Below are positions 46,317 to 56,314 of a stretch of DNA of 64,000 nt, in pieces. Each line of letters begins with the position of its first letter. Positions within the stretch are counted from its first letter, which is position 1. The position numbers and the translations under genes were made by a program. The notes under the pieces are model-generated. The model was given only the letters and a program-made list of their open reading frames with translations. It had not been told where the DNA came from and searched no databases. Source of the DNA: Actinomadura xylanilytica (GTDB taxonomy: Bacteria > Actinomycetota > Actinomycetes > Streptosporangiales > Streptosporangiaceae); NCBI RefSeq assembly GCF_030283145.1, contig NZ_JASNWE010000005.1:62001-126000 (forward strand), given 5' to 3'.

Positions 46317-47474
46317 ATGCGCACCCAGGTCGCGATCGTCGGGGGAGGCCCGGCCGGCCTGCTGCTGTCCCGGCTGCTGCACCGGCAGGGGATCGCGTCG
46401 GTGGTGCTGGAGGGCCGCGACCGGGCCTACGTCGAGCACCGGCAGCGCGCCGGGATGCTGGAGCAGGGCACGACCGACGTGCTGCGCGGCTGCGGCGCGG
46501 GCGAGCGCCTCGACCGCGAGGGCCTCGTGCACCACGGCCTGGAGCTGCGGTTCGGCGGCGCCGGGCACCGTATCCCGCTCACCGACCTGACCGGCCGCAC
46601 GGTGACCGTCTACGCGCAGACCGAGATCGTCAAGGACCTGGTCGCACTGCGGCTCGCGGACGGCGGCGACGTCCGGTTCGGGGCGCGGGCGGTGGAGATC
46701 GACCCGTCCGGCCCGAGCGTGACCTACCGGCAGGACGGCCGGACGCACACCCTGGACTGCGACTACATCGCCGGCTGCGACGGCTTCCACGGGGTGGGCC
46801 GCCCGGCGGTGCCGGGGGTCCGCACGTTCTCGCGCGAGTACCCGTTCGCGTGGCTGGGGATCCTCGCCGACGTCCCGCCGTCCACGGGCGAGCTGATCTA
46901 CGCCCACCACGACCGCGGGTTCGCGCTGCACAGCCTGCGCTCGCCCGCAGTGAGCCGGCTCTACCTCCAGGTCGCGCCGGACGAGGAGATCGCGGCCTGG
47001 CCGGACGCGCGGATCTGGGACGAGCTGGCGGTCCGGCTCGGCACCGGCGACGGCTGGACGCTGGACGAGGGGCCGATCACCGACCGGTCGATCACCCCGA
47101 TGCGCAGCTTCGTCGCCGAGCCGATGCGGCACGACCGGCTGTTCCTGGCCGGCGACGCCGCGCACATCGTCCCGCCGACCGGCGCCAAGGGCCTCAACCT
47201 GGCGGTCTCCGACGTGACCGTGCTGGCCCGCGCGCTCACCGAGCGGTACGCCTCCGGCTCCGAGGCGCTGCTCGACTCCTACTCGGCCACCTGCCTGCGG
47301 CGCGTCTGGCGCGCCGAGCACTTCTCGTACTGGATGACGACGCTGCTGCACACCGACCCGCAGGCGGACGACTTCGCCCGGAGGCTCCAGCGGTCGCACC
47401 TGGACTACGTGGCGTCCTCCCCGGCCGCGGCGGCGTCACTGGCCGAGAATTACACCGGATTGCCCCTGACGTAG
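46317..47474 (+). CDS. pobA: 4-hydroxybenzoate 3-monooxygenase
   Basis: A 385-residue FAD-dependent hydroxylase that makes protocatechuate from 4-hydroxybenzoate, feeding PcaHG. The dinucleotide fold is AIVGGGPAGLLLSRLLHRQG. The DG motif is DYIAGCDGFHGVGRPAVPG, and the FAD ribityl motif is FLAGDAAHIVPPTGAKGLNL. EHRQRAGMLEQGTTDVL is characteristic of PobA. The length matches the family (about 390). GGAGGAGGCGCC precedes the ATG. It has its own upstream box, so it may be induced separately from pcaI-C. Confidence 0.95.
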   Translation: MRTQVAIVGGGPAGLLLSRLLHRQGIASVVLEGRDRAYVEHRQRAGMLEQGTTDVLRGCGAGERLDREGLVHHGLELRFGGAGHRIPLTDLTGRTVTVYAQTEIVKDLVALRLADGGDVRFGARAVEIDPSGPSVTYRQDGRTHTLDCDYIAGCDGFHGVGRPAVPGVRTFSREYPFAWLGILADVPPSTGELIYAHHDRGFALHSLRSPAVSRLYLQVAPDEEIAAWPDARIWDELAVRLGTGDGWTLDEGPITDRSITPMRSFVAEPMRHDRLFLAGDAAHIVPPTGAKGLNLAVSDVTVLARALTERYASGSEALLDSYSATCLRRVWRAEHFSYWMTTLLHTDPQADDFARRLQRSHLDYVASSPAAAASLAENYTGLPLT

Positions 47475-47514
47475 TGGTCTAGGCTCCCCTCGGACGGGGA
47501 GAAGGGGCCACCGG

Positions 47515-48703
<1,189 letters not shown>

Positions 48704-48771
48704 CCGGCCGGCGGCCATCGGGCCCGGACCGGGATGAGATGCACATCACCCAATATGGCAGCGCCTGAAAT

Positions 48772-48801
48772 TTTGCGGGTTGTGCAAGTTTGGTCTACGG
48801 T
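48772..48801 (+). promoter_or_regulatory. promoter of the TetR gene
   Basis: TTGCGG (48772-48777), an 18-bp spacer and TACGGT (48796-48801). The predicted start point is at or near ATG 48809, the first ATG of the duplicated start region. Confidence 0.5.
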
Positions 48802-48808
48802 GGTCTTC

Positions 48809-48842
48809 ATGACCGTGGAGCCCCGATGACCGTGGAGACCGG
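48809..48842 (+). repeat. 17-bp tandem duplication around the TetR start codon
   Basis: ATGACCGTGGAG occurs at 48809 and 48826. The first copy gives MTVEPR and stops in TGA that overlaps the second ATG. The 17-bp step is not a multiple of three, so only the second copy opens the regulator. Confidence 0.75.
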
Positions 48843-49440
48843 CCTCGGTCTGCGCGAACGGAAGAAGGCCGCGACCCGCGAGGCGCTGAGCCGGGCCGCG
48901 CTGCGCCTGGCGATCCGGCACGGTGCCGCGGGCGTGACGGTCGAGGGCATCGCCGCCGAGGCGGGCGTCTCGCCGCGCACCTTCCACAACTACTTCGCGG
49001 GCAAGGAAGAGGCGATCGTCTCCCCGCTGACCGACGGCGCCCGCGACCTGATCGACGCGCTGCGGGCCCGGCCGGCCGCCGAGCCGGTCTGGACGTCGCT
49101 GCGCGCGGTGCTGGGCGCCGGCCTGCCGTCCGGCCCCCGCGAGGAGACCCTCGCGCTGCTGCGCGTGATCAAGGACGAGCCGGCGCTGCTGGCCCGCCAG
49201 CTCGGCGGGCTCGGCGAGATCCAGCGGCAGATCGCCGAGGTGATCGCGGACCGCACCGGCACCGACGCCGGGCGGGACCTCTACCCGCACCTGCTCGCCG
49301 GGGTGGTGGCGGTGACGCTGCGCGTCGTCGCCGAGGCCCGGGTGAACGGCGGGACCGGCGCCGACCTGCCCGAGCTGATCGACTCCGCGTTCGCGCAGCT
49401 CCGCGCCGGGCTCCCGCCGCCCGATCCGCGTCCCGCCTGA
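48826..49440 (+). CDS. TetR-family transcriptional regulator
   Basis: 204 residues. The HTH is KKAATREALSRAALRLAIRH then GAAGVTVEGIAAEAGVSPRT and FHNYFAGKEEAI. The C-terminal domain (ETLALLRVIKDEPALLARQL, LYPHLLAGVVAVTLRVVAEA) resembles regulators of drug or lipid efflux pumps. An MMPL transporter remnant lies 180 bp downstream on the same strand, so this was probably the pump's repressor and has outlived its target. Translation may be coupled to the six-codon upstream ORF. Confidence 0.9.
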   Translation: MTVETGLGLRERKKAATREALSRAALRLAIRHGAAGVTVEGIAAEAGVSPRTFHNYFAGKEEAIVSPLTDGARDLIDALRARPAAEPVWTSLRAVLGAGLPSGPREETLALLRVIKDEPALLARQLGGLGEIQRQIAEVIADRTGTDAGRDLYPHLLAGVVAVTLRVVAEARVNGGTGADLPELIDSAFAQLRAGLPPPDPRPA

Positions 49441-49620
49441 CCCGCGTCCGGCGCCGGCCCGCCGCCGGCCGTGCGCCGGCCCCTCCAAGGCGGCATCCCA
49501 CCCCCACCGCGGGGCTCACGGGACCTCCCGTGACCGCAGCCCGGCGACCCGCCAGGTCGCGCGGCGAGTCTCGCGCGCCCTAGTGACCGCTCCGGCCGCC
49601 TCCCGGCGTTCCCTGCATCG

Positions 49621-49952
49621 ATGGGTTCTCTCTTGGCCACCTTCCTCTACCGGCTCGGCCGGTTCTCCTTCCGGCGGCGCAGGCTCGTCGCCCTGCTCTG
49701 GGTGGGGCTGCTGGTGCTCATGGGCGTCGGCGCCGCCGCGCTCAAGGGCCCGACCTCCAGCGACTTCTCCATCCCCGGGCGGCGGTGATGGCGCTCTTCG
49801 GGCGGGCCGCGTGGTGGCTGCCGTCCCCGCTCGCCAAGATCCTGCCCGACGTCGACGTCGAGGGTGAGAGGCTGCGGCATCTGCTCGGCGACGGCGAGAG
49901 CGTTCCCCGCCCGGACGGGGAACGAGAACTGGAGGACACCCGCGCCCGCTGA
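49621..49952 (+). pseudogene. MMPL transporter reduced to its N- and C-terminal ends
   Basis: ATG 49621 encodes LATFLYRLGRFSFRRRRLVA then LLWVGLLVLMGVGAAALKGP and SSDFSIPG, the exact kind of N-terminus found in actinobacterial MMPL (RND-type) transporters, then stops at 49786-49788. From 49788 a second frame reads MALFGRAAWWLPSPLAKILP then DVDVEGERLR, a typical MMPL C-terminus, ending at 49952. About 600 codons of transport domains are missing and the junction is out of frame. An internal deletion explains both pieces. Neither fragment can transport. Confidence 0.85.
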
Positions 49953-50044
49953 ACGAACCCGGGCCGCCCGCCGAGGACGGGCGGTCCGGGGACCACCCCC
50001 CTCCGCACCGCCCCCCGCGGTGCCCACCCCCCGAAGGACCGCAC

Positions 50045-50869
50045 ATGAACCTGCTCCAGCAGCCGCCCCGGCTCCGGAGACCGGGCCGCCCCGCCGGGCC
50101 GGTGCGGCCGGACGGCGGTCCCGGCCGGCGGCCCCGGCCGCGGCCGGTCCGGGAGCTGCTGCTGATCACCGTGCTGTTCTGCGTCTACAAGCTGGGCCGG
50201 CTGGCGGCGACCGGACGGGTCGGCGAGGCGTTCGGGAACGCGCACCGGGTCTGGGATTTGGAGCGGGACCTGCGGCTGCCGAGCGAGGTGACCGTCCAGC
50301 ACGGGCTGCTCCAGAGCCACGCGCTCGTGCACGTGGCCAACTCCTACTACGCCTACGTGCACTTCCCCGCGACGATCGCGTTCCTGCTCTGGATCTACCT
50401 GCGGCGGCCCTTCCACTACCGCTGGATCCGGCGGGTGGTGGTGGCGCTCACCGGCGCCGGGCTGGCGCTGCACCTGCTCCTCCCGCTTGCCCCGCCCCGG
50501 ATGCTCACCGCCACCGGCCTGATCGACACGGGCGCCGAGTACGGGCCCGCGGTGTACGGGGCGCCGCAGACCGACACCGTCGCCAACCAGTACGCCGCCA
50601 TGCCGTCGCTGCACATCGGGTGGGCCGTCGTCATCGCGGTCGGGCTGATCGTCAGCAGCCGCACCCGGTGGCGGTGGCTGTGGGCGGCGCACCCGCTCCT
50701 CACCGTCGCGGTCGTGGTCGCCACCGCCAACCACTACTGGCTGGACGGGGCGGTGGTCCTGCTGCTCCTGGCGGCCGTCCTACTGCTGCTCCGCCCGCCG
50801 CGCGCGGCCACGGGCACCACCGCCGCCGCCGCGGAATCCGCTCCACCTGCGGAACGCGGCCCCTCCTAG
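50045..50869 (+). CDS. PAP2-family membrane phosphatase
   Basis: 274 residues. After a 35-residue Arg/Pro-rich N-terminus come five to six membrane helices. The catalytic motifs are of the PAP2_3 type: PSLHIGWAVVIAVG, then HPLLTVAVVVATANHYWLDG with the second His. KLGRLAATGRVGEAFGNAHR and NSYYAYVHFPATIAFLLWIY precede them. Related proteins include inositolphosphotransferase-like and undecaprenyl-type phosphatases; the substrate is not known. The ATG lies 92 bp after the MMPL remnant. lysX follows 205 bp later; both concern the membrane. Confidence 0.88.
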   Translation: MNLLQQPPRLRRPGRPAGPVRPDGGPGRRPRPRPVRELLLITVLFCVYKLGRLAATGRVGEAFGNAHRVWDLERDLRLPSEVTVQHGLLQSHALVHVANSYYAYVHFPATIAFLLWIYLRRPFHYRWIRRVVVALTGAGLALHLLLPLAPPRMLTATGLIDTGAEYGPAVYGAPQTDTVANQYAAMPSLHIGWAVVIAVGLIVSSRTRWRWLWAAHPLLTVAVVVATANHYWLDGAVVLLLLAAVLLLLRPPRAATGTTAAAAESAPPAERGPS

Positions 50870-51020
50870 CGCTCCGGGACGGCCCCCAGCGTCTCCAGGC
50901 GTCGAACACCGCCATCGGCTCGTCGTCCTCGGCGGCGTCGGCGACAGTGGACCGGTCGGCGTCCACGACGGTGACCACGCCGGTGCCCGCCTGCCCCCTC
51001 CGGCCCGCCGCCGACCTGGG

Positions 51021-51026
51021 TAAAGT
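51021..51026 (+). promoter_or_regulatory. candidate -10 element of lysX
   Basis: TAAAGT lies 48 bp before the lysX ATG in an otherwise GC-rich gap. No convincing -35 is visible. The remainder of 50870-51074 shows no gene that I accept. Confidence 0.3.
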
Positions 51027-51074
51027 GGGCTGACGGCCGCTCGCGGGCCGGGCGGACGGCATCGGTCGGGGGAC

Positions 51075-54000
51075 ATGGTGCGGACGAGAACGGTGGTCGA
51101 GGCCGTACCGGCGGCGCTGGCGTGGTACCTGCGGCTGTCCGGCGTGGTCTCGATCCTGGCCTGGTTGTCGGCCGACTGGCTCGAGCGGCTGCTCGACGTG
51201 TGGATCCTGCGCTGGATCGGCTACTTCGGCTGGCTGCCCAGCATGCCGTGGGGCGTCCTGCTCATCCTGCTGTCCAACGGGGTGCGGCGCCGCAAGAAGG
51301 CGGCCTGGCGGATCACCCTGGCCCTGCTCGTGCTGTTCTTCGGGCTGTCGGTGCTGGCCCTGCTCCTCGGCGCCGCCGGGCCCGGGTTCGGGCCGGGCAT
51401 CGGCGAGTGGCTGGCCGCGGTCGGCTACGGGGCGGCGCTGGTGCTGCTGACCGCGGCGCGGCGCGAGTTCCGCACGCTCCCCGACCGCGCCAACCTGCGG
51501 CTGGCGTTGCGGGTCTTCGGCGCGCTGCTGGTGGTCAGCGGCCTGATCGGCACCTCCCTGGTGTGGCTCACCGACCGCGACCCGAAGGGCGGGTTCTGGA
51601 CCGAGCCGGTGTATGTGGCGGTCCAGACGCTCGTCGGCGCGGGCGTGACCGGCGACACCGTCGAGGTCGCCGTGCCGGGCTGGGTCGACATGTTCCTCGG
51701 CGTGCTCGGCACAGGGCTGCTGATGCTCACCGTGTGGGCGCTGTTCCGGCCGGCCCACCGCGACGCGGTGCTCACCCCGGCCGAGGAGCTGCGCGCCCGC
51801 GAGCTGCTGGCCGCCTTCGGCGAGGAGGACTCGCTCGGCTACTTCGCGCTGCGCCGCGACAAGGACCTGCTGGTCGCGCCGAACGGCCGGGCCGCCATCG
51901 CCTACCGGGCCCTCGGGCCGGTCTGCCTGGCCAGCGGCGACCCGCTCGGCGACCCCGAGTCGTGGGACCAGGCGATCGAGGCGTGGCTCGGCGAGTGCCA
52001 GGCGCACGCGTGGACGCCCGGCGCGGTCAGCGTGGGCGAGCGCGCCGCCGTCGCCTACCGGCGGCACGGCCTGAACGTGCTGGAGCTCGGCGACGAGGCG
52101 ATCGTCGACACCACGGCCTTCAATCTGGACGGCCGCGAGATGCGGCAGGTCAGGCAGGCGGTGCGGCGGGTCGAGCGGGCCGGTTACACGGTCCGGGTCC
52201 GGCGGCACGAGCAGATCCCCGCCGTCGAGATGACCGCGATCGTGCAGCGCGCCGAGCAGTGGCGCGAGGGGGCGACCGAGCGCGGCTACTCGATGGCGCT
52301 CGGACGGCTCGGCGACCCGACCGACGGCCGCTGCGTGATGGTCGAGGCGTTCGACGCCGACGGGGTGCTACACGGGCTGCTGAGCTTCGTCCCATGGGGG
52401 CGCGACGGCCTCTCGCTCGACCTGATGCGGCGCGACGCGGCGGCCGAGAACGGGCTGAACGAGTTCATGGTCGCCAAGCTCGCCGAGCGGGCGGCCGCGG
52501 TCGGCGCCCGCCGCGTCTCGCTCAACTTCGCGGTGGCCCGCTCGACCTTCGAGCGCGGCTCGCAGATCGGCGCCGGCCCGGTCACCCGGCTGGCCTACCG
52601 GGTGCTGTCGCTCGCCTCCAGGTTCTGGCAGCTCGAGTCGCTGTACCTGTCCAACGCCAAATACCACCCCGACTGGGTGCCGCGGTACGTGTGCTTCGCC
52701 CACGTGAGCGGCGGCCTGATCCGGCTCGGGCTGGCGTACGGGCGCGCCGAAGGGTTCGTGCCGACCCTCACCCGGCGGCGGCTCGACGGGGCGGCGCACC
52801 GGGCGCCCACGCCAGAGCTGGTCGGCCGGATCGCCGAGATCGAGCGGCGCGCCGGCGAGGGCCGCGCCCCCAGGCGCCGGCCCTCGGAGCAGGAGCGGGT
52901 CCGGTACGAGAAGCTGGAGCGCATCCGCGCGGCGGGCGTCGACCCCTACCCGCCGGGCTTCGAGCGGACCGACGTCGCCGCGGGCCTGCGATCCCGGTTC
53001 GGCGGGCTCGCCGCCGGCGCGGCCACCGGCCGGCGCGCGTCCATCGCCGGCCGGGTGGTGCTGGCCCGCGAGCACGGCCGGCTGATCTTCGTGACGCTGC
53101 GCGACGAGACCGGCGACCTCCAGGTGATGCTGGCCGCCGACACGCTCGGCGCGGACGCGCTGGCCGGCTGGAAGTCGATGATCGACCTCGGCGACCAGGT
53201 CGGGGTGACCGGCGAGGTGGTCGCCAGTCGGCACGGCGAGCTGTCGGTGCTCGCGTCCGCGTGGACGCTGACCGCCAAGTGCCTGCACCCGCTGCCGGGC
53301 AAGCGGACCGGGCTGGCCGACCCCGAGGCGCGGGTGCGCCGCCGCACGGTCGAGCTGATCGGCAGCGACGAGGCCAGGCGGATGCTGCACAGGCGCGGCG
53401 ACGCGGTGCGCGCCGTCCGCGACGTGCTGCGCGAGCGCGGCTACCTGGAGGTCGAGACGCCGATCCTCCAGCCGGTGCACGGCGGCGCGTCGGCCCGGCC
53501 GTTCACGACCCGGATCAACGCCTACGACATGCGGCTCTACCTGCGGATCGCGCCCGAGCTGTATCTCAAGCGGCTGCTGATCGGCGGGGTCGGGAAGGTG
53601 TTCGAGCTGGGCCGCGACTTCCGCAACGAGGGCGCCGACGCCGCGCACAATCCCGAGTTCACCATGCTGGAGGCCTACGAGCCGTACGGCGACTACGACA
53701 CCATGGCCGTGCTCATCCGCGACCTGGTGATCGCCGGCGCCCGCGCCGCGCTCGGCACCACGATCGTCGTCCGCGACGGTGTGGAGCACGACCTGGCCGG
53801 GCCTTGGCGGGAGGTCACCGTCTATGGGTCGGTGTCGGAGGCCCTCGGCGAGGAGGTCGGGCCCGGCACCGCCCTCGACGTGGTCCGGCGGCACGCCGGG
53901 AGGGCCGGGATGGAGCCCGATCCCGCCTGGGGTCAGGGCCGCCTCGTCCAGGAGCTGTTCGAGGCGCTGGTCGAGTCCGGGCTCAAGGCCCCCACCTTCG

Positions 54001-54347
54001 TCCGCGACTACCCGGCCGAGACCTCCCCGCTCACCCGCCCGCACCGCGCGGACGACCGGCTCGCCGAGAAGTGGGACCTGATCGTCTTCGGAATGGAGCT
54101 CGGCACCGCCTACTCCGAGCTGACCGATCCGATCCTCCAGCGGCGGCGGCTCGTCGAGCAGTCGCTCCAGGCCGCCGGCGGCGACCCCGAGGCGATGGAG
54201 CTCGACGAGGACTTCCTCCGCGCGCTGGAGCACGGGATGCCCCCGGCGGGCGGCATGGGCATGGGCGTCGACCGGCTGCTGATCACCCTCACCGGCCGGC
54301 CCATCCGCGAGACGATCGCGTTCCCGCTGGTCCGGCCGGGCCGGTGA
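51075..54347 (+). CDS. lysX: bifunctional lysyl-phosphatidylglycerol synthase/lysyl-tRNA synthetase
   Basis: 1090 residues. The N-terminal 215 residues hold about six membrane helices. An MprF-like aminoacyl-PG transferase domain follows (YFALRRDKDLLVAPNGRAAI, CLASGDPLGDPESWDQAIEA, GLSLDLMRRDAAAENGLNEF). From residue about 610 comes a lysyl-tRNA synthetase: the OB fold (GRLIFVTLRDETGDLQVMLA) and class II motifs (VETPILQPVHGGASARPFTT, FELGRDFRNEGADAAHNPEF, GMGMGVDRLLITLTG). It charges tRNA-Lys and transfers lysine to phosphatidylglycerol, lowering membrane charge and raising tolerance to cationic peptides. It stands alone. Confidence 0.96.
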   Translation: MVRTRTVVEAVPAALAWYLRLSGVVSILAWLSADWLERLLDVWILRWIGYFGWLPSMPWGVLLILLSNGVRRRKKAAWRITLALLVLFFGLSVLALLLGAAGPGFGPGIGEWLAAVGYGAALVLLTAARREFRTLPDRANLRLALRVFGALLVVSGLIGTSLVWLTDRDPKGGFWTEPVYVAVQTLVGAGVTGDTVEVAVPGWVDMFLGVLGTGLLMLTVWALFRPAHRDAVLTPAEELRARELLAAFGEEDSLGYFALRRDKDLLVAPNGRAAIAYRALGPVCLASGDPLGDPESWDQAIEAWLGECQAHAWTPGAVSVGERAAVAYRRHGLNVLELGDEAIVDTTAFNLDGREMRQVRQAVRRVERAGYTVRVRRHEQIPAVEMTAIVQRAEQWREGATERGYSMALGRLGDPTDGRCVMVEAFDADGVLHGLLSFVPWGRDGLSLDLMRRDAAAENGLNEFMVAKLAERAAAVGARRVSLNFAVARSTFERGSQIGAGPVTRLAYRVLSLASRFWQLESLYLSNAKYHPDWVPRYVCFAHVSGGLIRLGLAYGRAEGFVPTLTRRRLDGAAHRAPTPELVGRIAEIERRAGEGRAPRRRPSEQERVRYEKLERIRAAGVDPYPPGFERTDVAAGLRSRFGGLAAGAATGRRASIAGRVVLAREHGRLIFVTLRDETGDLQVMLAADTLGADALAGWKSMIDLGDQVGVTGEVVASRHGELSVLASAWTLTAKCLHPLPGKRTGLADPEARVRRRTVELIGSDEARRMLHRRGDAVRAVRDVLRERGYLEVETPILQPVHGGASARPFTTRINAYDMRLYLRIAPELYLKRLLIGGVGKVFELGRDFRNEGADAAHNPEFTMLEAYEPYGDYDTMAVLIRDLVIAGARAALGTTIVVRDGVEHDLAGPWREVTVYGSVSEALGEEVGPGTALDVVRRHAGRAGMEPDPAWGQGRLVQELFEALVESGLKAPTFVRDYPAETSPLTRPHRADDRLAEKWDLIVFGMELGTAYSELTDPILQRRRLVEQSLQAAGGDPEAMELDEDFLRALEHGMPPAGGMGMGVDRLLITLTGRPIRETIAFPLVRPGR

Positions 54348-54461
54348 GCCGCCCGCAGCCCGGCTTTATGGCCGTGCGGGATATATCGCCGGGATTGCCC
54401 TATATGAGAGGCTGCGAGCGTCGTGCGCTACGCCGAACGACGACAGTTGGGACGGTCAGCC

Positions 54462-55817
54462 GTGAGTGACATACCCCGCCGCGCGGTGACGCGGACCGCC
54501 AAGCTGGCGAGCCTGCCCCTCGGGTTCGCCGGCCGCACCGCGCTCGGCTTCGGCAAGCGGACCATCGGACGCCCCGCCGAGGCCGTCGCGCTCGAGGTGC
54601 AGCGCCGCACCGCCGAGCAGCTCTTCTCGGTGCTGGGCGAGCTCAAGGGCGGCGCGATGAAGGTCGGCCAGCTCCTGTCGATCTTCGAGACCGGGCTGCC
54701 GGAGGAGCTCGCCGGGCCCTTCCGCGCCAGCCTGACCCGGCTTCAGGAGTCGGCGCCGCCGATGCCCGCCGCCACCACCCACCGCGTCCTGGCCGAGGGG
54801 CTCGGCCCGGACTGGCGCGACCGGTTCGCCGAGTTCGCCGACCGGCCGGCCGCCGCCGCCTCGATCGGGCAGGTGCACCGGGCGGTCTGGCACGACGGCC
54901 GCGAGGTCGCGGTCAAGGTGCAGTACCCCGGCGCCGGGCGCGCGCTGATGAGCGACTTCAACCAGATCTCCCGGCTGAGCCGGCTGATCAACCCGCTGTT
55001 CCCGGGCGTCGAGGTCAAGCCGGTCGTCGCCGACCTCAAGCGGCGGCTCGAGAAGGAGCTCGACTACGTCGACGAGGCCCGCGCGCAGACCGCCTTCCAC
55101 GACGCCTACGCCGGCGATCCCGACATCCTGGTGCCCGCGGTCGTGGCCCAGTCGGGCAACGTCCTGGTCACCGAGTGGCTCGGCGGCACCCCGCTGGCCG
55201 AGGTCATCGCCGCGGGGACGCGGGAGGACCGCGACCGCGCCGGGCAGCTCCTCTTCCGGTTCCTGCTGTCCGGCCCGGCCCGCTGCGGGATGATCCACAT
55301 CGACCCGCACCCGGGCAACTTCCGGCTGCTGGACGACGGGCGCCTCGGCGTCATGGACTTCGGCGGCGCGGCCCGCGTCCCGGCCGAGCTCCAGTGGTCG
55401 ATCGGCAGGCTGCTGCGGATCGGCACCCTCGGCACGTCCGAGGAGATCGTGGCGGCCCTGCGCGAGGAGGGCTTCCTGGACCCGGGCGGCGAGGTGGATC
55501 CCGAGCAGGTCGCCGCCCTCGTCGTCCCGCACGCGACGCCGTTCGCCGAGGAGCGCTTGCGGTACACCCGCGAGTGGATGCGCCGTCAGACCGCGCACGG
55601 GTTCGGGGTCGCCTCGGACATGCGGCCCGGGGCCCTGGCCCGCCAGCTCCGGCTGCCGCCCCAGTACCTGGCCGTCAGCCGCGCGCTGGCGGGCTGCGGG
55701 GGCGTGCTGTGCCAGCTGGAGGCCGAGGTCGCGCTCCGCGCCGAGGCCGTGCGGTGGCTGCCGGGCTTCGCCGGCGACCAGGACCCCGAAGGCGAGGCGG
55801 CCGAGATCACCGCCTAG
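54462..55817 (+). CDS. AarF/UbiB (ABC1) family atypical kinase
   Basis: 451 residues. The KxGQ motif is GGAMKVGQLLSIFETGLPEE. The nucleotide loop AAAASIGQVHRAVWHDGREV carries the Ala-rich motif that replaces the glycine-rich loop, followed by VAVKVQYPG. HIDPHPGNFRLL and VMDFGGAARVP are the catalytic and metal motifs. Members support isoprenoid-quinone or lipid metabolism; the actinobacterial role is unclear. GTG 54462 is chosen because family members begin SDxPRRAVTRTAKLA; GTG 54423 would add 13 residues. A TATATG -10-like element lies near 54400. Confidence 0.9.
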   Translation: MSDIPRRAVTRTAKLASLPLGFAGRTALGFGKRTIGRPAEAVALEVQRRTAEQLFSVLGELKGGAMKVGQLLSIFETGLPEELAGPFRASLTRLQESAPPMPAATTHRVLAEGLGPDWRDRFAEFADRPAAAASIGQVHRAVWHDGREVAVKVQYPGAGRALMSDFNQISRLSRLINPLFPGVEVKPVVADLKRRLEKELDYVDEARAQTAFHDAYAGDPDILVPAVVAQSGNVLVTEWLGGTPLAEVIAAGTREDRDRAGQLLFRFLLSGPARCGMIHIDPHPGNFRLLDDGRLGVMDFGGAARVPAELQWSIGRLLRIGTLGTSEEIVAALREEGFLDPGGEVDPEQVAALVVPHATPFAEERLRYTREWMRRQTAHGFGVASDMRPGALARQLRLPPQYLAVSRALAGCGGVLCQLEAEVALRAEAVRWLPGFAGDQDPEGEAAEITA

Positions 55818-55833
55818 CGCCGACCGGGTCCGC

Positions 55834-56265
55834 TCAGCCCGGCGACTCCCATGCCCCGCGCGAGAAGTCCAGCCCGCCCGTGACGGCGAACTCCAGCGCG
55901 ACGGCGGTCGCGTCTTCCTCGCTGACGAGCCGGCGGCGTGGATGCCCGGCGGGCTGACCGCCCAGGTTCAGCTCCACCTCGCCGGTCGCGCCGGGGTCGC
56001 CCACCAGGACCATCCAGTCGTCCCCGTTCACGGCCACGGCCGTGTGGTGACCGCGGCTGACTCCGATGATCAGCCCGGCCGCAAGGATCTCCACGGCGTC
56101 CGCGCCGTCGCCGAACGCCACGGTCACGCCCTCGGCGCCCTCGCCGAAGGACACCGTCGCGCTCTCGGCGGCGCGGACCGAGGCGATCGCCGACACGACG
56201 TCCCCCACGCTCGGCGCCACCACGATGGAACGCTCATGCCCCGGATGCCACGATTCCACTTCCAT
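55834..56265 (-). CDS. Imm1-like immunity-family protein
   Basis: 143 residues. The pattern resembles the Imm1 family: SVGDVVSAIASVRAAESATV near the start, a middle beta-hairpin (HHTAVAVNGDDWMVLVGDPG), ELNLGGQPAGHPRRRLVSEE, then DATAVALEFAVTGGLDFSRG. The GGQP and the EDA-AV-EF spacing are the basis of the call. Imm1 proteins neutralise nuclease toxins in contact-dependent systems; no toxin is adjacent. The start ATG 56265 has a poor ribosome site. It lies 16 bp past the convergent kinase gene and downstream of the siderophore-interacting protein. Confidence 0.6.
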   Translation of the reverse strand: MEVESWHPGHERSIVVAPSVGDVVSAIASVRAAESATVSFGEGAEGVTVAFGDGADAVEILAAGLIIGVSRGHHTAVAVNGDDWMVLVGDPGATGEVELNLGGQPAGHPRRRLVSEEDATAVALEFAVTGGLDFSRGAWESPG

Positions 56266-56314
56266 CAACACGGGCAGCCATTCTGCCCGAGGACGCCCCA
56301 CCCGGTCGGCGCGG

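Noticed and set aside
50880..51033. Short reverse segment reading VVTVVDADRSTVADAAEDDE
   Set aside because: It looks almost protein-like but has no clear start, stop context or ribosome site and lies in the lysX promoter gap; too weak to call.
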